A stretch of 34,794 nt of DNA from a virus (IMGVR_UViG_3300024505_000155:1-34794); one strand, 5' to 3'; positions 13,701 through 22,117 are shown, numbered from the stretch's first letter. A program made the numbers and translations. Notes: generated by a model not told the origin, from the letters alone.

Positions 13701-15857
13701 CTTGACCTATATCAAACATTCCACGGCTCATCAAGCAATTTTAATAAGGGATTGTATGATTTAATTAAGTCTCGTCAAAAAGAATTAACTGATATAGAAA
13801 TAGAAACATTAGTAGATATACCAGATAAACTACGTAGAGCAACAAAGTCATTAACATTTGATGAGTTTGAAAAGGCTACAAAGGGATTCCAGCCTAAAGG
13901 ACGTATGTATACCCAGTTAGATATTGAGGGTATTACAGATATGGAAAGTGTTTATGCTAAGTTAGGCAACAATGCTTTTGAGTTTATGGACCGACAGGTT
14001 ACTGAAATGTTCCGTCAACCAGCAGTTATGCTGGCGTATACCCGTATACGTAACAATCTTAAGAAGGTTCAGCAAGAAGAAGAAGTTGCACTCTACAATA
14101 AGTTTATTAAAGAAAATGGTGGCACGGGTCGTCGTGACCCAGATACACTAAAGGCAGACATTAAAGAACAAGTTACTCGCAAATATGTAGAGATTGCAAT
14201 TAATCAGGCTGCGGATACTGTTCTTAAGTATGCTGATAATCCACAGATACGCACAAACTTTGCACTATCTATCCGCAACGTAGGTCGTTTTTATCGTGCA
14301 ACAGAAGATTTTTGGCGCAGAACATATCGTTTAAAAGATGTAGCCCCACGTGCTTTATATCGTATGCGTTTAGCGCATTTAGGTTTTAATTCTGCTGGCA
14401 TGATTTATACGGATGCTAAGGGCGACCCATATGTCATGATGCCAATGGATGATATTATTTTTAAAACAATTGATGGAACTGTCCGTACATTAACTGGTAA
14501 TGATGCATTTAAACAACCAATTTTTAATGACTTTACATTAAAGTTAAAACTTGCTAATCCATCATTCTCCCCAGATGCTGGTGTTCCAACATTATCTGGT
14601 CCAATTGCAGCACTTGGCGTACTTGGAATGAAATCTATTCTTGGTAGAACTGGTGCAATAGGTCAAATAGGAGCAGAAGAATTAGATAATATAGCGCTTG
14701 GTAATATTGGTGAAGGTATGGATATTACTAGAGCATTAGTTCCAGCATCGCTTCAAAAAGCATGGAAAATTTTAGATTCAAATGAAAAGGATAAGCAAGA
14801 AACAACTGCTGCTATGCAGGCTATTGCTTATAATGCATCCCAGGGAAATATGCTTAGCCCAAATGCAACCGAAGGAGAGAAATACGAATACTTAAAAAAT
14901 ATTCGCATATCAGCCCACAATATCATTGCAATGAAATCTATTCTTGGTTTATTTGCTCCAGTTGCACCATCAACACAAGAAAGTGTTGGGGTTCCAGACT
15001 ATCTAAAAGAGGTAGGACTTGTAAGTTTACGTGCTGAATTTTTTGATTTAGTTGATGCAGTAACAAAGAAATATAATGGAGATGTTCAAGACCCGTATGA
15101 ACTTGCATTAGCAACTTTTATAGGTAAGTATCCTGGCAAACTTGTTTATACAATTGCTAGAGATGAAAAGACAACTAAGGTTCAAATTGCAAAAACTAAG
15201 GCTCTTAAAAATTGGGCTATAAGTAACAAGCAAGTAATTGATAAATATGGTCAAGCAGCATTTATTATTGCTCCTAGAATTGGAGAATTTGATGCTGGTA
15301 CATATGCTTGGTTAGAAGCAGCAGATTTACTTCAAGATAAAAGTCTTGAAAAGTATTTTGTTGATGTAATGGTTGGAAAAGATAAGCAGGCTTATTATAA
15401 TATTGCCCGTGATGAGAAGCGTTTGTTGTCTCAGACCGCAAGTAGCACAGCACGTAAGGCTATTATTGAATCATCTACTGCTAAACGCCAATTATTAAAA
15501 GGTTCTAATCCAATGTTAGAGGCTGCTTTAACTGCTGGTGGTAATGAAATTGCCACAGAAGAAAGTATGCTTAGAAGCCTAGAAGAAATGCTTGCAAATA
15601 CAAATATTAAAATATCTGCTGGCACACGCTATAAGTTGCTTACTTTAACAAATCAAATGCGTTCATTTGTAAATATGTCAAATGACCCAGCAGTAAGAAA
15701 TGTAGAAAATTTTGTTCAATTAAAAAGAGACCGCAAATTATCTATTGAACAAATGATTGCAGAATTTGCAGAACAAGACCTAACGGTTAAGGAAGCAAAC
15801 CGCGCTATATTTAGTGCAATTCTTGATTACTATTCCCGCGATTCATATACATCATAA
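10782..15857 (+). CDS. Very large virion-type protein, 1691 aa (putative internal/ejection protein)
   Basis: This is the longest gene in the window. The N-terminus (MTTKVNYIVNRLSPNIYAAA) precedes a mildly hydrophobic region at about 85-130 (LGDRVIGAFGKVAETAASPL) and another at about 250-275. Most of the rest is long, charged and helical-looking. A second hydrophobic block appears near 650-690 (WSLLTLFPRLGIRSGIDEG, then IMFLLTAPGSDIMKFAL). No protease, transglycosylase or ADP-ribosyltransferase signature was found by eye. It sits between portal and scaffold, not after the capsid gene, so a tape-measure role is unlikely. Podoviral internal virion proteins of similar size that are ejected with DNA are the nearest known parallel. 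The assignment is inference. Confidence 0.55.
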   Translation: MTTKVNYIVNRLSPNIYAAAQQANLPANQVSQLEQLGWTVDKNRSLMKLPSEEARKQFSSLAPEVQEKIKFLYPDADYIKEPDTLGDRVIGAFGKVAETAASPLIGIFKAMGVYNRVINTPYLVARQVSQGRDLFSIKTFKDAWDGRRLYDDGALKETIAVFGDANVKVAQGLLAGLKPGEIVEQYGTIDNNLLKALQKAYNDPDSFKQVMDGVKYSQVSFGRDIARIFDTKPTKGNLHQDYIDGKTKNISGTLDFIYQLVIDPLTYVSGGLSKLPILGNKFMSRGDRLVKTIEERGTAGVREIFRTEPDIVKLWDNGIGKAVKKIADAPTTTEKTKARRELGANYPGYNNDEAIDMLVRNEIFDAKAAVDYFSKAENVPLLLSGRVDGIQYFRNGIATARNQRRIASGISRYVDSFFNPTKSTEEIEKSGKDAWEIFTKVGKDENAIVPEEITEVKKFWNEMSRREKIAQKFGKSTQGRYILLGEDSLKTADVVRDTFRQIVPRDIADFLTYKFVNADANDQVIILRNTYYAIMQKYGLDGHPKGKELIEKTLQSKFGDKEGLAVVSKLEVNPKFADEIGEVGLKRSDSGLEYETSGIIHPFQEAKGVASLDFMEIAETVANIKSKKNLIMAAGGATQSHTAGEFVNAWSLLTLFPRLGIRSGIDEGIMFLLTAPGSDIMKFALRKGHKMGKIATAYTGSKSAEGLRSSLAGLYGTRASEAISLEARLAIRAKAAKDKGISEDLLSKVDVGTATAKEATRIFHGTREPDAEFLIEALAHGGHILASSARSIAGAASLTGRQIDEVVQLNINPNNYDLMLKDLDLVSGRTDNVVSTYDLDRASILNGRGIAVVHFENFIKRFYGNKKELTGTKGKRTFDPARNFLDNNALETTADFRKAKEEALSAIGIERNTELVQEIGDKALDGVSKSVAWVIKDLDAVNEFIKMSSRSSELMQRGIPRAEIVADQVDRILLDLYQTFHGSSSNFNKGLYDLIKSRQKELTDIEIETLVDIPDKLRRATKSLTFDEFEKATKGFQPKGRMYTQLDIEGITDMESVYAKLGNNAFEFMDRQVTEMFRQPAVMLAYTRIRNNLKKVQQEEEVALYNKFIKENGGTGRRDPDTLKADIKEQVTRKYVEIAINQAADTVLKYADNPQIRTNFALSIRNVGRFYRATEDFWRRTYRLKDVAPRALYRMRLAHLGFNSAGMIYTDAKGDPYVMMPMDDIIFKTIDGTVRTLTGNDAFKQPIFNDFTLKLKLANPSFSPDAGVPTLSGPIAALGVLGMKSILGRTGAIGQIGAEELDNIALGNIGEGMDITRALVPASLQKAWKILDSNEKDKQETTAAMQAIAYNASQGNMLSPNATEGEKYEYLKNIRISAHNIIAMKSILGLFAPVAPSTQESVGVPDYLKEVGLVSLRAEFFDLVDAVTKKYNGDVQDPYELALATFIGKYPGKLVYTIARDEKTTKVQIAKTKALKNWAISNKQVIDKYGQAAFIIAPRIGEFDAGTYAWLEAADLLQDKSLEKYFVDVMVGKDKQAYYNIARDEKRLLSQTASSTARKAIIESSTAKRQLLKGSNPMLEAALTAGGNEIATEESMLRSLEEMLANTNIKISAGTRYKLLTLTNQMRSFVNMSNDPAVRNVENFVQLKRDRKLSIEQMIAEFAEQDLTVKEANRAIFSAILDYYSRDSYTS

Positions 15858-15866
15858 GAGGACTAA

Positions 15867-17369
15867 ATGGCAAATATATCTAAAGAGCAAGCCGCTGCTT
15901 TACTTAGATGGGCTGATAAACAGTTAGCATCTAATGGTGGTAATAGCCGTCCCTCAAATTGGGATAAAGCAACTGCTCCTTTTATTATAAATAAATATGA
16001 AACTTGGCAAGATGTATATAATGCTGCTTTAAAAGAATATAAATTAACTGGTGCAACAGAAAAAGAAATTGCACAAAATGCTCCAGTGAAAACCAAAAAA
16101 GATATTGCTGCAAAAAATAAAGCAGATATTACTGCTGCTGAAACCAAAAAAGCAGCAGACCCATTTGGTTTTGAAATTGAAAAATATACATTAACAGTAG
16201 ATACTGATGAAAATGGTAATCAAAGTTTACGTGGAATTTTACCTGGAAGTCAAAATGCTGTACCAATGTATATGTACACATCAAGTGGAGTTGAATTTAA
16301 TAAACCTACTGGACTTGGTAGACCAAGCAAAACAGTAAAAACTGAAAATAATTTACAGTTTTCAGAAAATTACAATTCTATTAGAGAAAAAATCTTGCAG
16401 GATGCAAGAGTAACTCCTGGTGGATTTGATGCTTTATTTTCTAAACTATATTCAACTGGTGTTATATCTAAAGAAACATTTAATTCTAAAAATATATCAG
16501 CCCAAGATTTTAGTAAAGGTCTTAAGTATTTAGTAGACCAGTATTCAATTAGGGCTTTGAATGACTATCAAGTTTATGGTAAGAAAGAACCACTTACATT
16601 TAATAAATTTCTTGATACTGAATTTAAAAGTGGTAAAGAACCTAAAACAACATATGATATGGTTCAGACAACACGTCAAGATGCAGCAGATGATGCTAAC
16701 CAATTTTTTATGCAGTATCTTGGTCGCCCTGCAAGCAAAGAAGAACAAGACCAATATTATAAAGAACTTCGAAATGCCGAGAAAAAGGCTATTCGATATA
16801 CAACAACAACAGATGGCAATACTGTAGTAAAAGGCGAGTTACTTAACGAAACAGACAGAATACTTATTATGGGTAAGGTTGCTGGCTCTGCTTTAAAGGG
16901 TACTAGTATTGATGAAATTATGAAGGGTGGCGCTGGTGCTGCCCAAGATGTTGATTTTATTCTTGCAACTGCACGTGATTACGGTGTAAAAATTACACGC
17001 GAACAGGCTATAAATTATGTTGCAGATAATCTTCGCAATGGTTTAAATACAAAAACAACTAAGCAAAAGATTATTGAAATTGCTAAATCAAATTATAAAG
17101 GTATTGGCGATAGAATTAATGAAAATGTAAGTACAAAAGAACTTGCTGGAAATTATCTATGGCAAAAATCTCAGATACTTGAACTTAATCAAGACAACAT
17201 GGATGTATTTGATGCAGATATTCAAGATGCAATTAATGGCAATATGACAATGACAGAGTTTAATCAAAAATTACGTAAGAACCCTTTGTGGTCTAAAACA
17301 AAGAATGCTAGAGAAGAAGCGGCTAACTACGCAACCGATATTCTTAGGTCATTCGGATTGATGGCATAA
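15867..17369 (+). CDS. Putative internal or structural virion protein, 500 aa
   Basis: The protein starts MANISKEQAAALLRWADKQL. A charged Ala/Lys-rich region (about 70-100) is followed by an FFMQYLGRPASKEEQDQYYKEL segment near residue 275 that recalls short helical surface-protein modules. The C-terminus ends in helices. An AAGAGGAC ribosome site lies in the 9-base gap after the giant ORF, and it overlaps the next gene by one base. Together with its neighbours it forms a three-gene block of large proteins. No enzyme motif is visible. It may be part of an internal core or ejection complex. Confidence 0.5.
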   Translation: MANISKEQAAALLRWADKQLASNGGNSRPSNWDKATAPFIINKYETWQDVYNAALKEYKLTGATEKEIAQNAPVKTKKDIAAKNKADITAAETKKAADPFGFEIEKYTLTVDTDENGNQSLRGILPGSQNAVPMYMYTSSGVEFNKPTGLGRPSKTVKTENNLQFSENYNSIREKILQDARVTPGGFDALFSKLYSTGVISKETFNSKNISAQDFSKGLKYLVDQYSIRALNDYQVYGKKEPLTFNKFLDTEFKSGKEPKTTYDMVQTTRQDAADDANQFFMQYLGRPASKEEQDQYYKELRNAEKKAIRYTTTTDGNTVVKGELLNETDRILIMGKVAGSALKGTSIDEIMKGGAGAAQDVDFILATARDYGVKITREQAINYVADNLRNGLNTKTTKQKIIEIAKSNYKGIGDRINENVSTKELAGNYLWQKSQILELNQDNMDVFDADIQDAINGNMTMTEFNQKLRKNPLWSKTKNAREEAANYATDILRSFGLMA

Positions 17370-18610
17370 TGGCTAGAGCAACTATGGAAGGTGGCAGCAA
17401 CGCTGGCTCACCAAATGCTGGTAAAACTGCTGCACAGATAGCATCTGAAGCCGCTATTAGAACGTATCAAAATGCTGCTGCTGCTGCAGAAAAAAATCCA
17501 ACAGCAGCAAATAAGGCTAGATTAAAAGATGCATTTACTGCAAAAACTGCTGCTGCTGCACCCGCTATTGATTATGGTCAAGTTGCTAAAGATGCAGAAA
17601 GAATTGCTGCAGAGGCTAATAAAACAATAGAAGAAATTCAACAAAATATAACTGATGTAAATATTGCTGGCGCCGAGGCTGGTGTAATCGCTCAATCTAT
17701 GGGTTCATTACCATGGACACCAATAAACAATGTTCCATCTAATAAAGAAAGTGAAGTTGATAAAGATGCATATGCGCTTCTTGAATCAATCTTTCGTTCA
17801 TATGGTCTTGAGAGTTTAGTTCCAGTTATTCGTGGTTATATGGAACAAAATCTTGGTGTAGAGCAGGCTAAATTAAAACTTAAAACAGAACAGGCTTATA
17901 AAGATAGATTTAAAGGCAATGAAATTAGGTTAGCAAAAGGTCTTAATGTTCTTGATGAGGCTACATATCTTGAATTAGAAAATGACTATTCTGAAACTCT
18001 TCGAGCATATGGTCTATCAGATTACTTTGGTATTGCTACAGATGCTACTTCTCGCTTGGCTCGCCAACAGAAGATGGCTGATGTAATAGGTAACGATATA
18101 TCAGCAGTTGAATTTAAAACACGTATCTCTACTGCAGTATCACGTGTAAAGAACGCAGATGCAAATACTAAAGATGCCTTTAGAGCACTTTATGGAATTA
18201 ATGACAGCGACCTAGTCAAGTTCTTCCTTGACCCTACAAAGGGTTCAGAAGAACTCAAGACTAAGGCAGCCGCTGCAGAGATTAGCGGTGCTGCAGTATC
18301 TGCTGGACTTTCTGGAACATCACTTGGTACAGCAGAAGAACTTGCAAAACTAGGCGTAGATAAATCTACAGCGCTAGAAGGATACGCAAGCATTGCTGGC
18401 TACTTGCCACAGGCTGAGTTCCTTAGCCAGATTTATGATGAGAGCGGTATCAAGTATGACCGCGCAGCAGCAGAAGCAGAAGTCTTTAAGGGAACTGCAT
18501 CTGAAAAACGCAAGCGTCAGCAACTTGCTGCAATGGAAGAAGCATCATTTGGTGGTTCTTCAGGACGACAAAGAACAGGACAAGCATCAGGTAATACTGG
18601 CTCGTTCTAA
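17369..18610 (+). CDS. Putative virion protein, Ala-rich, 413 aa
   Basis: The first 110 residues are Ala-rich and likely coiled or extended (from MARATMEGGSNAGSPNAGKT). Next comes a YALLESIFRSYGLESLVPVI segment (about 131-150), a pattern I have seen in actinophage structural proteins. The C-terminal half is helical and ends in a Gly/Ser/Gln tail. It completes the block of three large proteins before the scaffold. A structural or ejection role is inferred from position alone. Confidence 0.5.
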   Translation: MARATMEGGSNAGSPNAGKTAAQIASEAAIRTYQNAAAAAEKNPTAANKARLKDAFTAKTAAAAPAIDYGQVAKDAERIAAEANKTIEEIQQNITDVNIAGAEAGVIAQSMGSLPWTPINNVPSNKESEVDKDAYALLESIFRSYGLESLVPVIRGYMEQNLGVEQAKLKLKTEQAYKDRFKGNEIRLAKGLNVLDEATYLELENDYSETLRAYGLSDYFGIATDATSRLARQQKMADVIGNDISAVEFKTRISTAVSRVKNADANTKDAFRALYGINDSDLVKFFLDPTKGSEELKTKAAAAEISGAAVSAGLSGTSLGTAEELAKLGVDKSTALEGYASIAGYLPQAEFLSQIYDESGIKYDRAAAEAEVFKGTASEKRKRQQLAAMEEASFGGSSGRQRTGQASGNTGSF

Positions 18611-18619
18611 ATAAGAATC

Positions 18620-18690
18620 CCTAGACGGACCGACTAGCCCCGTCAGGCGTATAAGACTAGGAGTAGAAGCCAGCCAGTTTCCCCGAACTG
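18620..18690 (+). promoter_or_regulatory. Structured leader before scaffold and capsid genes
   Basis: This 126-base gap is the longest inside the late operon before the capsid gene. CCTA (18620-18623) with TAGG (18658-18661), and GACGG (18624-18628) with CCGTC (18640-18644), form a first stem. CAGTT-TCCCCG-AACTG (18675-18690) forms a second. No good sigma70 promoter was seen. It may be an mRNA processing, stability or translation element that lifts scaffold and capsid output. Confidence 0.4.
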
Positions 18691-18736
18691 TTACTGTGGT
18701 CTGCGAACTAAACAACAATAGAAGGGTGAGGTTGCT

Positions 18737-19228
18737 ATGAGCAACAACGACTGGGATAACGACGAAGACCTTGATTTTCTACAAGGTGCTAATGATGAGA
18801 CGGATGGTATTAAAGACCTTCGTAAAGCAAAACGCGCTAATGAAAAACGAATCAAGGAATTAACTGAACGACTTGAAAAGTTCGAACGTCAAGAACGTGA
18901 AGGAACCGTCACCAAAGTCCTAGAATCTAAGGGAGTCAACTCCAAGGCTGCCCGTCTAATCCTTAAGGATTTAGATGAAGTCAGCGAAGAATCAGTTAAT
19001 AACTGGCTTCGTGAAAATGGAGATATTGTCGGGTACACACCACAGACAGAGCAACCTGTTGCACCAGAATCTGTACGAGAGTTCTCTCGTCAGGATGGCG
19101 CTACACAGTTTGCTGCGACTCCCGACGTTTCAGATGAATATGTTGATATGTTACAAAACTATAACGGAAACTCTGAAGAAGAATTACTGTCCATAATCCA
19201 AAACATCTCTAACAAGATGCAAAACTAG
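18737..19228 (+). CDS. Capsid scaffolding protein
   Basis: This acidic 163-aa protein starts MSNNDWDNDEDLDFLQGAND. It has an extended charged coiled-coil segment (about 27-56, KAKRANEKRIKELTERLEKF), a Pro/Gln linker and a helical end (EEELLSIIQNISNKM). That composition, its length and its place immediately upstream of the major capsid gene are typical of phage scaffolds, which guide procapsid assembly and then leave. An AAGGGTGAGG ribosome site precedes the ATG. No protease domain is present. Confidence 0.8.
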   Translation: MSNNDWDNDEDLDFLQGANDETDGIKDLRKAKRANEKRIKELTERLEKFERQEREGTVTKVLESKGVNSKAARLILKDLDEVSEESVNNWLRENGDIVGYTPQTEQPVAPESVREFSRQDGATQFAATPDVSDEYVDMLQNYNGNSEEELLSIIQNISNKMQN

Positions 19229-19245
19229 AAAGAAGGTATCGCCAA

Positions 19246-20247
19246 ATGGCAGATGTCTTTACCACTACAACCACTGGATATGGTACTAACCTTGTAACCT
19301 TAGCATACGATAAGTTGATTGAAACCAACCTCCGCGTATTGCCAAAGTTCCGCGAGATTGCTGACAAGAAGGTCGGCTCACTCACACACAATGGTTCGTC
19401 CATTCGTTTCCAGTTTAACAATGATATTGCTGATACAACTGTAGCAGGAGCAACACTCTCAGAGACTGTTGACCCAGATTCAGTTGCAATTCCGCAAACA
19501 TCATACATTGACGTAGCACAACTTGAACTTGGTCGTTCAGTGCTTCCTGTCAAGAAGATTAACCTTATGTCAATTGCTAACATCGACCCATGGGTTGCTA
19601 ACGCAATTGGCTTCAACATGACCAAGACACTTGACAACGCAATCGTTGCTAAGTTGGATGCAGGAACAAACATTGTTCGCGTTGCAGGCGGTTCAGGCGC
19701 AGTATCTGGCACATATGAAAGTGTTGGAACTGTTGCTGCTAAGAACACAATTGCAGGCACAGATACAATGAAGTCTGCTGCTATTCGTTATGCAGTTACC
19801 AAGATGCGTGCTGCTGGAGTTCAGACAAAGGCTGCTGGAATGTATGTTGCATACATCCACCCAGAAGTTTCTAACGACCTCCGCACTGAAACTGGTAACA
19901 ACGTATGGCGTACACCACATGACTACCAGAACGCTGCACCACTATTTGGTGGAGAACTTGGTTCATGGGAAGGTGTTCGCTTTATCGAAACAGCAAACGC
20001 AACCAACGCACAGGCTGGAACTGGCGCTGGCGCATCACAGATTCGCGTTTACCACACATACGTCACAGGTGCTCAGGCACTTGCTGAGGCTGTATGGAAG
20101 GAACCAGGAATGGAAGTTGGCGTTGTCCAAGACCGTTTCAACCGTTTCTCACCAGCAGGATGGTACGGAATCATCAACTGGGCTCTCTATCGCTCACCAT
20201 CATTGGTTCGCATCGAGACCGCAGCATCAGGTCGTCAGACTGTCTAA
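19246..20247 (+). CDS. Major capsid protein
   Basis: This 333-aa protein starts MADVFTTTTTGYGTNLVTLA. It has the feel of the HK97-fold group including N4 gp56-like and P22-like coats: an N-arm, a DKKVGSLTHNGSSIRFQF strand region, a RSVLPVKKINLMSIANIDPW helix area, then IHPEVSNDLR and a C-terminal SPAGWYGIINWALYRSPS. Its codons are unusually rich in C-ending triplets compared with neighbours, as often seen for a very highly expressed gene. An AGAAGG ribosome site precedes the ATG. The scaffold lies upstream and a stable hairpin (20267-20285) follows. Confidence 0.88.
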   Translation: MADVFTTTTTGYGTNLVTLAYDKLIETNLRVLPKFREIADKKVGSLTHNGSSIRFQFNNDIADTTVAGATLSETVDPDSVAIPQTSYIDVAQLELGRSVLPVKKINLMSIANIDPWVANAIGFNMTKTLDNAIVAKLDAGTNIVRVAGGSGAVSGTYESVGTVAAKNTIAGTDTMKSAAIRYAVTKMRAAGVQTKAAGMYVAYIHPEVSNDLRTETGNNVWRTPHDYQNAAPLFGGELGSWEGVRFIETANATNAQAGTGAGASQIRVYHTYVTGAQALAEAVWKEPGMEVGVVQDRFNRFSPAGWYGIINWALYRSPSLVRIETAASGRQTV

Positions 20248-20266
20248 TCAGTAGATTGACGGGTAG

Positions 20267-20285
20267 GCAGGGGCTTTGCCCCTGC
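20267..20285 (+). other. Stable hairpin after the capsid gene
   Basis: An 8-bp GC-rich stem, GCAGGGGC with GCCCCTGC, has a TTT loop and lies 20 bases after the capsid stop codon. There is no T-run behind it, so it probably protects the capsid mRNA 3' end or only partly attenuates transcription of downstream genes. Confidence 0.6.
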
Positions 20286-20311
20286 TTATCAGTAAACCTA
20301 TTGGAGGAACA

Positions 20312-20566
20312 ATGGCATATAGATTCACAACACCTACAGTGCTAGAAGAATTTGATGGTGAATATCATCCATTGTTTTCTAGAATTAAAATTCCAAAAGG
20401 AATTACTGTATTAAAGATTGATGGAGATTACTTTGAAGTTAGGTATCCATCAGCAGAAGAAGTAGCAGATGCAGATATTGCATATATTGGTGGCTACTCA
20501 TATGAAGTAACAGCAGGAGAAAAGGCTGACCTAGAGGCAGCAGGTTACACAGTGGAGACGGTATGA
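20312..20566 (+). CDS. Small hypothetical structural protein, 84 aa
   Basis: Start chosen at the ATG at 20312 (MAYRFTTPTVLEEFDGEYHP), which is preceded by a GGAGGA ribosome site. The protein is beta-rich and acidic (YFEVRYPSAEEVADADIAYI) and ends YEVTAGEKADLEAAGYTVETV. Its place directly after the capsid gene suggests a head-completion or decoration role. I do not recognise the family. Its stop overlaps the start of the next gene. Confidence 0.6.
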   Translation: MAYRFTTPTVLEEFDGEYHPLFSRIKIPKGITVLKIDGDYFEVRYPSAEEVADADIAYIGGYSYEVTAGEKADLEAAGYTVETV

Positions 20567-21003
20567 CATATTGCAATCATATTAGCAGGGTAAAGACATG
20601 GGGCTTTAGTGAGAACCATGACTTTGAGGTGACAGAGTATGACTGCCTATTATGTGGATTAACATCACCAGTTCCTTTTAAGGAAGAAGAAAATATCGAC
20701 ATTGACCATGTTGATTGTGATGATGATTGTTTTGGGTGCAAGGTACGGACACTACAACTTAATACAGGTGATGCCAATTCAAGCAAAGTAATGAGCAATA
20801 AGAAATGGCATGGCGAACTGGATGCATATCGGGAAGCACGTGACCAAGGTATTCAGCCAGAGGGTACAAGTATGGATGCAATCCAAAGAGCAGTAGAAGC
20901 ATCAGAAGCAATGGGTAAAGCCTATGATGCTAATACTATGACAAGCGCAAGATTTATTGACAAGAAGTCAGTAAACGACCTAAGTGAAGTTGGAGTAATT
21001 TAA
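20563..21003 (+). CDS. Conserved hypothetical zinc-binding protein, 146 aa
   Basis: The protein starts MTYCNHISRVKTWGFSEN. It has Cys/His sites at C4/H6, C-x2-C (YDCLLCG, 28-31) and D/C-rich CDDDCFGCKV (52-61). This is followed by NTGDANSSKV, KKWHGELDAYREARDQGIQP, and a helical tail with MGKAYDAN. I recall the NxGDA...KKWxxELDAY...QGxQPxGT pattern from many actinophage structural regions, but no function is known to me. It starts four bases before the previous stop and ends one base into the next gene's ATG (TAATG). Confidence 0.7.
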   Translation: MTYCNHISRVKTWGFSENHDFEVTEYDCLLCGLTSPVPFKEEENIDIDHVDCDDDCFGCKVRTLQLNTGDANSSKVMSNKKWHGELDAYREARDQGIQPEGTSMDAIQRAVEASEAMGKAYDANTMTSARFIDKKSVNDLSEVGVI

Positions 21004-21182
21004 TGTCTGCAAAAGGCGAAATGTATAAGTCAAAGAAGTCAATGATGAAGCATGAAATGTCTGAGTCACCAGCAATGCGTAAGAAGGAATATGGCTCTGC
21101 ATCTGGTGGACTATTTGGCAAGAAGCCAATCAAGAAGGCTGCTAAGAAGGCTGCACCTAAGCGTATGGGAAAGAAGAAGTAA
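21003..21182 (+). CDS. Lysine-rich small protein 1, 59 aa
   Basis: It starts MSAKGEMYKSKKSMMKHEMS and ends KRMGKKK. Lys and Met are heavily represented and there is little hydrophobic core. Its C-terminal MGKKK matches the end of the next gene product, suggesting shared ancestry or function. It is the first of a run of six consecutive short basic genes between the capsid cluster and the adaptor. A DNA-binding or capsid-interior role is plausible but unproven. Confidence 0.6.
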   Translation: MSAKGEMYKSKKSMMKHEMSESPAMRKKEYGSASGGLFGKKPIKKAAKKAAPKRMGKKK

Positions 21183-21184
21183 TC

Positions 21185-21397
21185 ATGGCTGCTAAGAAAC
21201 CAACACCAAAGAAAAGCCCAGCACCAAAGAAATCAAATCTAGATGCAATCATTAAAGAATATCAGCGACAAGTTTCACCTAAAGGTGTTGCTTCTGCTTC
21301 TGCTGCTGCCAGCAAAGCAATGGACAAGAAGTATCCAGGGTTATATAAGAGTGCTACTCCAAAGGCTACACTTAAAAAGATGGGCAAGAAGAAGTGA
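21185..21397 (+). CDS. Lysine-rich small protein 2, 70 aa
   Basis: It starts MAAKKPTPKKSPAPKKSN with a Lys/Pro/Ala tract like histone tails, then a short helix (LDAIIKEYQRQVSP), an Ala/Ser run and DKKYPGLYKSATP, ending LKKMGKKK. The repeated KK pairs and Pro spacing suggest a polyanion-binding peptide. It is separated by two bases from its predecessor and overlaps the next gene by GTGA. Confidence 0.6.
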   Translation: MAAKKPTPKKSPAPKKSNLDAIIKEYQRQVSPKGVASASAAASKAMDKKYPGLYKSATPKATLKKMGKKK

Positions 21398-21576
21398 AGA
21401 AGTCAGCCAAGCATCCAGGATTCAAAGCAGCACAAAAAAAGATTGCTGCAAAGCAAGGTGTCTCAATGGAGAGTGCGGGTGCAATTCTTGCTGCGGGTGC
21501 GAGGAAAGCATCGAAAGCAGCAGTTAAGGCTAACCCACGCTTGAAGCGTGTTAGTGGAGTTAAGAAGGGCAAGTAA
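21394..21576 (+). CDS. Lysine-rich small protein 3, 60 aa
   Basis: The GTG at 21394 overlaps the previous TGA, giving a product that begins MKKSAKHPGFKAAQKKIA. It is Ala/Lys-rich and mostly helical (KQGVSMESAGAILAAGARKA), ending RVSGVKKGK. The QGVSMESAGAILAAGARKAS pattern is familiar from short phage proteins of unknown role. It is coupled to the next gene by TAATG. Confidence 0.6.
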   Translation: MKKSAKHPGFKAAQKKIAAKQGVSMESAGAILAAGARKASKAAVKANPRLKRVSGVKKGK

Positions 21577-21722
21577 TGTCCAAGACATCTAAGCACTATC
21601 TAAAGAGTGGAAAAGAATATAAAGGACCAATTCACAAGATGAATGGTCAAATCCATACTGGTGCAAAGCATACTGATGCAAGCAAAGTGCTAACACACAA
21701 GAAACCAAAGAAGGCAAAGTAA
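21576..21722 (+). CDS. Lysine/His-rich small protein 4, 48 aa
   Basis: This ORF begins MSKTSKHYLKSGKEYKGPIH and ends THKKPKKAK; one third of it is Lys or His. TAATG junctions at both ends show it is part of the coupled run. It resembles short cyanophage-type virion peptides in composition only. No function can be given. Confidence 0.55.
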   Translation: MSKTSKHYLKSGKEYKGPIHKMNGQIHTGAKHTDASKVLTHKKPKKAK

Positions 21723-22117
21723 TGGCATATACCAAGGCAAGCACACGTGAGCGACTCAAGAACCAGATTATGGCTGGGTCTAAAGGTGGCAAGCCTGGTC
21801 AATGGTCTGCTCGTAAAGCCCAACTTCTAGCCCAAGCCTATAAGAAGGCAGGCGGTGGCTACACAGGTGGCAAGACTAAGGCTCAGAAATCTTTGTCCAA
21901 GTGGACTAAGGAGAAGTGGGGCACAAAGTCAGGTAAACCCAGCACACAAGGTCCAAAGGCTACTGGTGAGCGTTACCTTCCTAAGAAGGCTAGAGAGGCT
22001 CTATCAGCCTCTGAATACGCTAAAACCACCGCTGCAAAGCGGGCTGGTATGCGTCAGGGCAAGCAGTTTGTAAAACAACCTAAATCTATAGCAAAGAAAA
22101 CAGCGAGATTCAGATGA
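21722..22117 (+). CDS. DUF5872-like basic protein, 131 aa
   Basis: It starts MAYTKASTRERLKNQIMAGS. The block SARKAQLLAQAYKKAGGGYT, then GGKTKAQKSLSKWTKEKWGT and GERYLPKKAREAL, matches my memory of the DUF5872 family, seen in large DNA viruses and aquatic phages. The C-terminal third (SEYAKTTAAKRAGMRQGKQF) is extra basic helix. The function of the family is unknown. The high positive charge and the neighbouring lysine-rich genes suggest interaction with packaged DNA. Confidence 0.65.
   Translation: MAYTKASTRERLKNQIMAGSKGGKPGQWSARKAQLLAQAYKKAGGGYTGGKTKAQKSLSKWTKEKWGTKSGKPSTQGPKATGERYLPKKAREALSASEYAKTTAAKRAGMRQGKQFVKQPKSIAKKTARFR

Noticed and set aside
20267-20285. Hairpin after the capsid gene as a full terminator
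   Set aside because: No T-run follows and essential genes continue immediately downstream, so only attenuation or mRNA protection is likely.
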